From: Methanosarcinaceae archaeon
Lineage (GTDB): Archaea > Halobacteriota > Methanosarcinia > Methanosarcinales > Methanosarcinaceae
Length of the DNA: 10,263 nt
Assembly (NCBI GenBank): GCA_020793555.1
Contig: DQIO01000253.1
Location: forward strand, 1 to 10,263
Direction: 5' to 3'
Shown: one piece after another, positions 1 to 5,639 of the stretch
Position numbering within the stretch: the first letter of the stretch is position 1
How the letters are laid out: the number at the start of each line of letters is the position of its first letter
Translations under genes and position numbers: made by a program
The notes under the pieces: model-generated
Databases searched by the model: none
Seen by the model: only the letters and a program-made list of their open reading frames with translations
Told to the model about the DNA's origin: nothing

Positions 1-117
1 CTCTTCAACCATCAAATTGACCTTGCTATTCGTTTTATCCTTCACAAGAGCAAGAGGACTTAATTTAGGATATAAATAGTTAGGGACTAAGATTTGAAAT
101 CCGTGACAAAGGCACAT
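1..117 (-). CDS. possible partial ORF leaving the left edge
   Basis: On the minus strand the frame is open from a stop at 151-153 to the window edge, with an ATG at 115-117. The visible 39 residues begin MCLCHGFQILVPNYLYPK and read plausibly as protein, but I recognise no family. No ribosome binding site is visible before the ATG, and the stretch upstream overlaps a HEPN remnant on the other strand. It may be the start of a gene continuing to the left, the end of a decayed one, or chance. Confidence 0.2.
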   Translation of the reverse strand, partial: MCLCHGFQILVPNYLYPKLSPLALVKDKTNSKVNLMVEE

Positions 118-144
118 GGTGCTGGTTTTGTTGGAAAAATATAG

Positions 145-387
145 CGATTTCTAGTTATCTTTGAAACTCAAGTTAAAGACATAACAGTCGAGAAAACACA
201 CGATCTTACAAAGATCAACAATGCGTGCATAAGTGTTGATTCTGAATTTGAAGAACTATCGGATGCAGCAGAAATTCTATCTGGTTATACCGTTGAAGTC
301 CGGTATCCCTGCGCTTTTTATGAATATTCGATCGAAGAAGCAAGAGAAGCCGTTGAAAAAGCGAAAATGTTCAAGGTCTTGTACTAA
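145..387 (+). pseudogene. HEPN-domain protein remnant (C-terminal part)
   Basis: Read from 145 the frame encodes the C-terminal half of a HEPN domain: FLV, then KTHDL, then a Cys, an SVDSEFEEL segment, YTVEVRYP, and FYEYSIEEAREAVEKAK before the stop at 385-387. In archaea HEPN proteins of this type usually pair with a minimal nucleotidyltransferase as a toxin-antitoxin module. Upstream, a TAG at 142-144 blocks the frame. A possible EKY of the usual EKYLKAFLV motif sits at 134-142 in another frame, about 4 nt short of normal spacing, which suggests a frameshift. No start codon, N-terminal helices or nucleotidyltransferase partner is recognisable within the window. The domain call rests on motif memory; the pseudogene status rests on the stop and frame break. 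Confidence 0.6.
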
Positions 388-504
388 AAAAAATATCATG
401 AACTTTGCGTCCCTGTCCGCATAGCACAGGATGTCTTGACCCCATATAACCGTGCTACGCGCGTATGGTATCACCGTTTTTATCCTGAACTCGTTAAAAT
501 ATTA
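388..504. other. intergenic debris between HEPN remnant and aksA 3' end
   Basis: About 117 bases follow the HEPN stop. The same + frame reopens after TAA-AAA-AAA and reads YHELCVPVRIAQDVLTPYN and onward into aksA antisense, but I cannot tie it to a family. It could be further remnant coding sequence. No RNA gene or other feature is visible. Confidence 0.3.
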
Positions 505-525
505 TTCATGATCACAGATCATGAA
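505..525 (-). terminator. perfect hairpin over the aksA stop codon
   Basis: The arms ttcatgatc (505-513) and gatcatgaa (517-525) are perfect 9-bp complements around a 3-nt loop and include the aksA TGA at 512-514. In the aksA transcript the hairpin is followed by AATAATATTTTAAC, which is moderately U-rich. This fits a 3'-end or termination element. Archaeal termination depends mainly on U-rich tracts, so the hairpin may rather stabilise the mRNA end. Confidence 0.4.
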
Positions 526-1690
526 GCTTCACATCATGGACCATTTCTTCGAGACGATTTCTTGATATTCCGCGCTTTGCTTCTGTGCAAACTTTAACTT
601 TGTCAATGAGATCGCACAATTCAGTCCTCTCAAGAGTGTAACCCATGTCCTTGAGGATACCTTTTAGTGCCTTGGTTCCTGTGTGTTTGCCTACAACAAG
701 GTTTCGCTCACCTCCAACCATCTCTGGACTGTAAAGTTCGTATGTCCGGGGTTGTTCAAGTATCGCAGCGACGTGTATGCCGGATTCATGCCTGAAAGCA
801 TTCCTGCCCACAACTGCCTTATTGACTGCAGGCAGGACTTTTGAATATTTCACGACCATATTGGACAGGTTAATTAGTTTTGAAACGTCATACCTATCAA
901 TTCCATACTGTAACCGTAATGCAACCAGCACCTCTTCAAGAGCAGCGTTTCCAGCCCTCTCACCTATGCCATTCACTGTGGTGTGAAGCTGTTTTGCGCC
1001 TGCTTCAGCAGCAGCAAGGGTATTTGCTGTTGCCATTCCCAGATCATCGTGGCAATGTATACATATCGGGGTGTGAACAACCTTTTTTATCTCACTCACA
1101 AGATAGGACGTGGTGCTTGGATTAAGGATACCGATCGTATCTGCAATACTTACATAATCCACTTTGTAGTCTTCTGCCATGAGAAATGCTTTTTTGAGCG
1201 TATCGATACTTGTTCGGGTGGCATCCTCAGCCGCAAATCTTACACCTAAACCATGATCTTTCGCGTACTCAATTGCACTGAATGCACACTCTGCCATCTC
1301 CTCACAGCTTCTATGGTACTTGTACCTAAGATGCAAGTCCGACATCGCAATAAAGATACTTACAAAATCAACACCGCAATCAATTGCAGCTTCCACGTCC
1401 CCAATGACCGATCGTGCAAGACAGCATGTCCTTGCATCAAGTCCCATATTGGCTATCTCTTTTACAACATCCTTTTCGGCAGGGGATACTACAGGAAATC
1501 CTGCTTCGATTATTTCAACACCAACAGAATCGAGTTCGCTCGCAAGTGCAACTTTTTCTTCCCTGTTAAAAGCGACACCTGGTGTTTGCTCCCCATCACG
1601 CAATGTCACATCACATATCTCGATGTCAAGCGGCTTTAGATCTAAATAATCCATCAATGTATTTTTTGAGTATTCTGGCAGATTGGACAT
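512..1690 (-). CDS. aksA: homocitrate synthase family protein (AksA-like)
   Basis: This 392-residue protein belongs to the DRE-TIM metallolyase (isopropylmalate/homocitrate/citramalate synthase) family, which condenses acetyl-CoA with a 2-oxo acid. Visible signatures are CDVTLRDGEQTPGV (26-39), the divalent-metal HCHDD (212-216), VNGIGERAGNAALEEV (239-254) and GRNAFRHESGIHVAA (295-309). It lacks the long C-terminal regulatory domain of LeuA, and its length matches the methanogen AksA that extends 2-oxoglutarate through 2-oxoadipate toward 2-oxosuberate for coenzyme B. A CimA or NifV-type role cannot be excluded by motifs alone. The ATG at 1688-1690 is preceded by AGGA with 9-nt spacing; the internal ATG at residue 13 has no such site. 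It is monocistronic or distal to larB (111-bp gap with its own TATA-like box). Confidence 0.9.
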   Translation of the reverse strand: MSNLPEYSKNTLMDYLDLKPLDIEICDVTLRDGEQTPGVAFNREEKVALASELDSVGVEIIEAGFPVVSPAEKDVVKEIANMGLDARTCCLARSVIGDVEAAIDCGVDFVSIFIAMSDLHLRYKYHRSCEEMAECAFSAIEYAKDHGLGVRFAAEDATRTSIDTLKKAFLMAEDYKVDYVSIADTIGILNPSTTSYLVSEIKKVVHTPICIHCHDDLGMATANTLAAAEAGAKQLHTTVNGIGERAGNAALEEVLVALRLQYGIDRYDVSKLINLSNMVVKYSKVLPAVNKAVVGRNAFRHESGIHVAAILEQPRTYELYSPEMVGGERNLVVGKHTGTKALKGILKDMGYTLERTELCDLIDKVKVCTEAKRGISRNRLEEMVHDVKLHDL

Positions 1691-1737
1691 GTTATCGATT
1701 CCTGTCAGTTCGTTAGTCGAGCATAACCATAAAGTTC

Positions 1738-1745
1738 TATATTAA
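1738..1745 (-). promoter_or_regulatory. candidate TATA box for aksA
   Basis: On the minus strand CCCCAAACTTAATATAGAAC contains TTAATATA. A start site about 25 nt downstream (near 1714) would give a leader of roughly 23 nt that includes the AGGA. It lies in the only gap between larB and aksA. The match is moderate. Confidence 0.4.
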
Positions 1746-1801
1746 GTTTGGGGAAAGTAGTCGCAATATTTCAAATGATTATTGAATGTTATTGTGCTCG
1801 C

Positions 1802-2575
1802 TTAACTACGTTGCGCTCCTGCAACCATATTGGCAATCCGCGCCGCAAACGCCCCGGCAACGAACCCCGCATCGATATTGACAACACTAATAACTGAACA
1901 GGATTGCAACATCGACAAAAGCGCAGCCTCACCGCCGCCGCCTGCGCCGTATCCAGTCGATACAGGAACACCGATCACAGGAGCATCTATCAGTCCTGCA
2001 ACAATGGTCGGAAGTGTACCCTCGCGCCCTGCCGCAACCACAACAGCACCAACGCCGTGCTCTTTTAGTTTTGATATCTGTGGCATCAACCTGTGTATCC
2101 CGGCAACACCGACATCATATATTGCAACAACTTCACACCCCATCTCACGCGCCACAACGCGCGCTTCCTCGGCAACACCAACATCAGCCGTACCGGCTGT
2201 CAAAATGCCAACCACTCCGCCGGAACTAGGACGCGGCGCGCCGTTGTGAACAACAGCCGCACGGGCGCGGTCATTCCACTCTATATTATCGGGATCAAAT
2301 GCGCTCCGCACAGCTTCGATCTGCTCGTCAGACACGCGCGTAAGCAGCGCTCTTCCTGCATGTTCCACCTGCATCTTTGTAATATCTACCAGATCGTCAG
2401 GGCGCTTGCCTTCGGCAAGCACCGCTTCCAAAACACCGGTGCGGTGCATTCGGTGCGTATCGATCTTCGCAATCTCCGAAACCGGTGTAAAACCCATGGA
2501 CTTGATCTGCATGGTCGCAGAATCAACATCCAACTGCCCGCTTTTTAATTTTAATAAAATATCTTCCAATTCCAT
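1802..2575 (-). CDS. larB: LarB, pyridinium-3,5-biscarboxylate mononucleotide synthase
   Basis: LarB, a PurE-related enzyme, carboxylates and hydrolyses nicotinate adenine dinucleotide in the first step of nickel-pincer nucleotide cofactor synthesis; LarE and LarC act later and are not in this window. The 257 residues match the family size. The N-terminal helical part (1-110) is followed by the PurE-like core: GILTAGTADVGVAEEA (123-138), YDVGVAGIHRL (153-163), VVVAAGREGTLPTIVAGL (178-195), GVPVSTGYG (202-210) and SCSVISVVNIDAGF (225-238). Cys226 aligns with the cysteine reported to attack the pyridinium ring in Lactobacillus LarB. The ATG lies 6 nt after the stop of a nadK remnant; no clear ribosome binding site is seen there. 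The gene is visibly more G+C-rich than its neighbours. It was probably once co-transcribed with nadK. Confidence 0.9.
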   Translation of the reverse strand: MELEDILLKLKSGQLDVDSATMQIKSMGFTPVSEIAKIDTHRMHRTGVLEAVLAEGKRPDDLVDITKMQVEHAGRALLTRVSDEQIEAVRSAFDPDNIEWNDRARAAVVHNGAPRPSSGGVVGILTAGTADVGVAEEARVVAREMGCEVVAIYDVGVAGIHRLMPQISKLKEHGVGAVVVAAGREGTLPTIVAGLIDAPVIGVPVSTGYGAGGGGEAALLSMLQSCSVISVVNIDAGFVAGAFAARIANMVAGAQRS

Positions 2576-2581
2576 GATAAA

Positions 2582-2713
2582 CTACGCCAATTTGCTTTGA
2601 ACCTTATTGTAGAATCCGCTGATCGTTGTCCTCACAAAACGTGCAGGATGTTTCAACTTTGTCAACGTAATAACATCGTGTTCACTGATAGTATAATTGT
2701 GTTATCCATCAAT
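2582..2713 (-). pseudogene. duplicated 3' fragment of NAD kinase gene
   Basis: This 132-bp stretch aligns without gaps to the last 132 bp of the intact nadK (5640-5771) with about 10 mismatches. It would encode IDG, a stop, then HNYTISEHDVITLTKLKHPARF and on to FYNKVQSKLA. The Gln codon after IDG has become TAA, so even this fragment is broken. Its terminal TAG (2582-2584) lies 6 nt before the larB ATG, which suggests the ancestral order nadK-larB. The fragment ends exactly at the left terminus of the 2.6-kb insertion. Confidence 0.85.
2707..2713. repeat. left target-site duplication
   Basis: catcaat (or ccatcaat from 2706) directly before the left terminal inverted repeat is repeated at 5332-5338 (or from 5331) directly after the right one. 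The intact nadK has a single ccatcaat at the homologous place (5764-5771), so the second copy is a real duplication of target sequence. Confidence 0.7.
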
Positions 2714-2780
2714 GGGCCTTGTGTATAAAGTATATCCTGTGTATAAAGTCGGGATATGTTACGATTTTTAAAACAAAGCC
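2714..2780 (+). repeat. left copy of MITE-like repeat
   Basis: This 67-bp stretch aligns without gaps to 5264-5330, with about 52 of 67 positions identical; the first 38 bases match at 34. Its outer arm is intact, while its inner arm (ttttaaaacaaagcc) is degraded, so only the outer end still forms a good terminal repeat. The inner flank (attaagac) does not repeat outside, consistent with the two copies moving together with what lies between. Confidence 0.65.
2723..2730 (-). promoter_or_regulatory. outward-facing TATA-like box in the element's left end
   Basis: Reading the minus strand toward larB, the terminal repeat contains ACTTTATACAC, a good match to an archaeal TATA box. A start site about 25 nt downstream (near 2700) would place larB on a leader of about 125 nt running through the nadK fragment. 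Since the insertion cut larB off from its old upstream genes, this box is a reasonable candidate for its present promoter. This is inference from sequence only. Confidence 0.3.
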
Positions 2781-3172
2781 ATTAAGACATGCCTTCAACG
2801 ACCTCGGATTTCGCTTCGCAAAATCCGGGGCATCAAGGAGGATGCTTAGTAATCCCCTTTCCCATTGTTTTGTTTGATATTGCGTTACCTTTAAGGTGCA
2901 GGAATCTTATTTTATATAAGTTCTAATATGATATATTCAAATGTAATTTCTAAATTAATAATCTGACAAAAAAGTATTAATGTAATTGAAAATAATAACA
3001 GCAAATCATATATACAAAAAAATATAAAAAATTAAGTTCCTTTAATAGCGTATACTATGTTGTTTTATTATTTTATCCAAAATAAGATATATGTGATTAA
3101 ATAAAAATGCTAATTTGAAAAGGTTGATATATTAAGTTTAAGGTGAAGAATGCTTATAATAGGATTGAGTCA
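2781..3172. other. A+T-rich region upstream of the cargo gene
   Basis: No credible gene lies here. It starts with a G+C-rich hairpin (2802-2830) and becomes extremely A+T-rich after about 2900. Several TATA-like strings (for example ttttatataag near 2910 and catatatac near 3007) could serve the cargo gene, but in such composition none stands out. Confidence 0.5.
2802..2830. repeat. stable hairpin inside the element
   Basis: CCTCGGATTTCGC (2802-2814) pairs with GCAAAATCCGGGG (2818-2830) around a 3-nt loop, with one mismatch and one G-T wobble on the + strand. No U-tract follows on the + strand, so an intrinsic terminator is unlikely. It may be a structural element of the mobile unit or a genomic repeat. 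Confidence 0.5.
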
Positions 3173-5155
3173 ATGAAAATATTACCAATAAACATTGATG
3201 ATTTAATATTTGCCCGATCTATGGAATCAGTCAGGCGAGAATTTAAAAAAACATGGTCTGAACCTATTTTAGAAAATGTAATCCATACCATTTGTGCTTT
3301 TGCAAATGATTTTTTTAATTTAAATGGTGGGTATATCATTTTGGGTATTGAAGAAAAGAATGGACAACCAATTCTTCCCCCTTATGGATTAGAAGACCAG
3401 AACTTAGACGAAATTCAGAAAAAAATACGAGGTAATTGCAAAAGAATAGATCCAGAATATCAACCAGTAATTTCACCGGAAATTTATATGGAAAAACAAA
3501 TTCTTGTAATATGGGTTCCAGGCGGAGAATTACGACCTTATCAGGCTCCAGTAAAACTTAAAGACGGTACTCGTGCTTACTATGTTCGTCAGGGAAGTGA
3601 GTCAGTTCAAGCAAAAGGAGAAATTTTAACACAGCTAATGCAAATGACTGCAAAAGTTCCTTTTGATGATCGACGTAACAATTCAATTCCAGTCGATGTT
3701 ATATCATCATCCATCGTAAGGAAGTATCTTACTGACATTCGGAGTGATTTAGTCGCCGAAAATATGCTTATTCCAGATAGGGATTTGTATCGTTATATGA
3801 AGATTGTTTCGCCTTTGAATAGTCATGAAGCTCCAAGAAATGTTGCATTACTATTTTTCACAGAAAATCCGGATCATTATTTCCCAGTAACTCAGATAGA
3901 AGTCGTTGAATTTGGTGATGATGCCGGTGGAGATCTTATCGAAGAAAAAGTTTTCAAAGGTCCAATTCATTTCCAATTAAGACAAGCACTTGATTATTTA
4001 AACAGTTTCAGTACTTCAATGATTAAAAAGATTCCAGGAAGAGCTGAAGCCCATAAAGCAGTTGCATTTCCATATGAAGCAATGGAAGAAGCTCTTGTGA
4101 ATGCAGTTTATCATAGAAGTTATGAAATTCATGAACCTATCAAAGTATATTTATATCCTGACCGAATGGAAATAATTAGTTATCCAGGACCAGTTCCTGG
4201 TATTGAATTGCAGCATTTACAAGCAGATGGAGTTGTGCCGCCAGTCCAAAGTCGAAATCGAAGAATTGGGGAGTTCCTTAAAGAACTCAATCTTGCAGAA
4301 GGGCGAGGTACAGGAATACCAAAAATCCGAAGGAAAATGAAAGAAAATGGTTCACCAGAGCCGAAATTCGAATTTGATAAAGAGAAAACATATTTCCGTG
4401 TTATTTTGCCTGCACATCCACAATATGTTGTGATTCATTCTTTACGTAATAGTGCCCATCTTTGGGCTACAGGGGATAGAAAAAGCGCCCTTATAAATTT
4501 AGAACAAGCTTTATCGAATGTTCCAGCATCAGGAGCACTTCTAGGTCAACTTATCGAGTATAAAGCTGGTTTGGGGGACTTACCTTCAGCTGAACATATG
4601 TTTAATGAGAATAGAAATAACATTGTATTAATTGATAGACATTTACTTTATCTTGCGATGGCTAGAGCATATTTGAATTCTCAAAAACCATCAAAAGCTT
4701 CATCAATTCTTCAGGAAATTCCTTCTCCGACAACTGGTGATGAATTAATTGAATTAGCAATATTATATAAAAGAGCTAAAAAATATGAAGAAGCACACGC
4801 GGTTTTTGCTTCCAATTATGATATTCTTCGTGAAGACCAGAAAGCCGTACATGAATTTGCACAAACAAAGATGAAATTATCATCAAAAGCGCGAGGACAT
4901 GTCCGAAAACGATTAAACAAAGAAGCTCTTGAACTATTACGTAGAGCTATACAATTATCAGATGACTATATTAGGACTGCTTGGTGTTGGTTTGATCTTG
5001 CAATAACTTTGAATTGGTTGCGTTCCCCTGAGACAGAAATTCTAAGTGCTTATAGTAAAGCTATGGAACTCTTACCTAATGAACCGATATTCAAAGAGAA
5101 TTATGAGAAATGGAGGGCTAACTACGAAAGACGAAGTGGATTTAAAAAAAAATAA
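3173..5155 (+). CDS. AlbA_2/Schlafen-like, GHKL ATPase-like protein with TPR-like C-terminus
   Basis: This is a 660-residue protein from ATG 3173, which has AGGA 8 nt upstream; a GTG at 3143 would add 10 residues but has no suitably spaced site. Positions here count from 3143. An AlbA_2 (Schlafen-type) domain spans about 24-165, with REFKKTWSE (32-40), ICAFANDF (50-57) and NGGYIILGIEEKNG (61-74). A HATPase_c_4-like domain spans about 300-425, with EEALVNAVYHRSYEI (315-329), RMEIISYPGP (341-350), RNRRIG (371-376) and EGRGTGIPKIRRKM (386-399). Proteins with these two domains (COG2865 type) normally end in a winged helix. Here residues 430-655 are instead helical with TPR-like pairs, such as YEEAHAVFASNYDILRED and EALELLRRAIQLS. 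No signal peptide or membrane segment is seen. It is the only gene in the element. A regulatory or defence role is inference; the function is unknown. Confidence 0.85.
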   Translation: MKILPINIDDLIFARSMESVRREFKKTWSEPILENVIHTICAFANDFFNLNGGYIILGIEEKNGQPILPPYGLEDQNLDEIQKKIRGNCKRIDPEYQPVISPEIYMEKQILVIWVPGGELRPYQAPVKLKDGTRAYYVRQGSESVQAKGEILTQLMQMTAKVPFDDRRNNSIPVDVISSSIVRKYLTDIRSDLVAENMLIPDRDLYRYMKIVSPLNSHEAPRNVALLFFTENPDHYFPVTQIEVVEFGDDAGGDLIEEKVFKGPIHFQLRQALDYLNSFSTSMIKKIPGRAEAHKAVAFPYEAMEEALVNAVYHRSYEIHEPIKVYLYPDRMEIISYPGPVPGIELQHLQADGVVPPVQSRNRRIGEFLKELNLAEGRGTGIPKIRRKMKENGSPEPKFEFDKEKTYFRVILPAHPQYVVIHSLRNSAHLWATGDRKSALINLEQALSNVPASGALLGQLIEYKAGLGDLPSAEHMFNENRNNIVLIDRHLLYLAMARAYLNSQKPSKASSILQEIPSPTTGDELIELAILYKRAKKYEEAHAVFASNYDILREDQKAVHEFAQTKMKLSSKARGHVRKRLNKEALELLRRAIQLSDDYIRTAWCWFDLAITLNWLRSPETEILSAYSKAMELLPNEPIFKENYEKWRANYERRSGFKKK

Positions 5156-5263
5156 CCATCCCCGTACTAAATCGTACAAGGTCTTCATCATACTTAAGCA
5201 AACGATTTCTTTCTTTAAGTCCTGAGGTGGTTACCAACCCTTACCCAAATCCCTTAGTGTATA
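5156..5263. other. 3' flank of the cargo gene within the element
   Basis: There is no gene here. Weak inverted repeats are gtac-taaatc-gtac (5164-5177) and acttaag...ctttaagt (5192-5220). The intervening atttctttcttt is pyrimidine-rich on the + strand and could act as the termination region of the cargo gene. Confidence 0.3.
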
Positions 5264-5331
5264 GGGCTTTGTGTACAAAGTACAGCCTGTGTATAAAGTC
5301 GAGGCATAATTCTACTTTATACACAAAGCCC
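5264..5331 (+). repeat. right copy of MITE-like repeat (68 bp, palindromic ends)
   Basis: The left arm GGGCTTTGTGTACAAAGTA (5264-5282) and the right arm TACTTTATACACAAAGCCC (5313-5331) are inverted repeats differing at one base in 19. The middle contains a third gtgtataaagt. This intact copy shows what the degraded left copy (2714-2780) once looked like. The coding capacity is nil. Confidence 0.75.
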
Positions 5332-5395
5332 CATCAATGACAATAACAACTTCATTTAAAGTATATTGAAGCGCCTTACCACTCAGGCCATTTGC
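5331..5395 (-). pseudogene. diverged NAD kinase fragment right of the element
   Basis: On the minus strand this reads ANGLSGKALQYTLNEVVIVI followed by DG, aligning without gaps to ANG...EAVIVIDG of the intact NAD kinase (65 bp to 5764-5828; 11 of 22 residues, about 38 of 65 bases). It ends at the same IDG codon where the left fragment resumes, so together they form an interrupted NAD kinase 3' end. A TGA lies three codons upstream of ANG, after which hicB begins. It is far more diverged than the left fragment (about 92% identical), so the two halves may have different histories. Confidence 0.5.
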
Positions 5396-5424
5396 ACCGC
5401 ATCAAAAAAAGTAAGGACTATGTA

Positions 5425-5619
5425 TTATGCGAATAATTTCGATTCGGGGATGAACTGATTATCCTCAATCAATCCCTGCACATGCAATTCTATGGCTTCA
5501 TGCATATTCCGCTCTATTTCTTCACGGGTAACTCCCGTAGCAACACAGCCTGATAAATACGGTGAATACGCCGAATAATTATTGTTTGCTTTCTCGATTA
5601 CAACAAGAAAACGACACAT
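5425..5619 (-). CDS. solo HicB-like antitoxin family protein
   Basis: This 64-residue protein has the HicB N-terminal fold pattern: FLVVIEKANNNYSAYSPYLSGCVATG followed by TREEIERNMHEAIELHVQGL and an acidic PES tail. HicB antitoxins normally neutralise the adjacent HicA RNase, but no HicA ORF lies on either side, and there is no C-terminal DNA-binding extension. The ATG (5617-5619) has GGAG 8 nt upstream and lies 20 nt after the nadK stop, so it is probably co-transcribed with nadK. Such orphan short HicB proteins are common in archaea, and their partners are mostly unknown. Confidence 0.8.
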   Translation of the reverse strand: MCRFLVVIEKANNNYSAYSPYLSGCVATGVTREEIERNMHEAIELHVQGLIEDNQFIPESKLFA

Positions 5620-5639
5620 ATCTATTTCTCCATTTTCAA

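Larger units (their letters stand above)
2714..5331. mobile_element. transposase-less inverted-repeat-bounded element with one cargo gene
   Basis: The left end GGGCCTTGTGTATAAAGTA (2714-2732) and the reverse complement of the right end, GGGCTTTGTGTATAAAGTA (5313-5331), differ at one base in 19. The unit is flanked by a direct catcaat and interrupts a NAD kinase-like reading frame at one codon: removing it and one target copy rejoins the frame. No transposase, recombinase or second gene is visible inside. Each end consists of a 67-68 bp MITE-like sequence, both in the same orientation, so the whole behaves like a composite unit mobilised in trans. Its base composition is clearly more A+T-rich than the genes around it. 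The end sequence and 7-8 bp duplication do not let me name an IS family; an IS1595-like mobiliser is only a guess. Confidence 0.7.

Noticed and set aside
1253..1639. 128-codon + strand ORF opposite aksA
   Set aside because: It is antisense to well-conserved AksA motifs and has no recognisable domain or ribosome site; the overlapping 1320-1649 frame is rejected for the same reason.
1830..2548. Long + strand ORFs opposite larB (139 and 151 codons)
   Set aside because: They are open because the G+C-rich larB gene leaves few stops on the opposite strand; composition is low-complexity (Ala/Pro/Thr- or His/Arg-rich).
2839..2877. Short ORF after aaggagg at 2835
   Set aside because: The ribosome-site-like sequence directly abuts the ATG with no spacer, and the product would be only 11 residues.
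3143..3172. GTG start extending the cargo protein by 10 residues
   Set aside because: No ribosome site at usable distance, whereas ATG 3173 has AGGA 8 nt upstream. It cannot be fully excluded.
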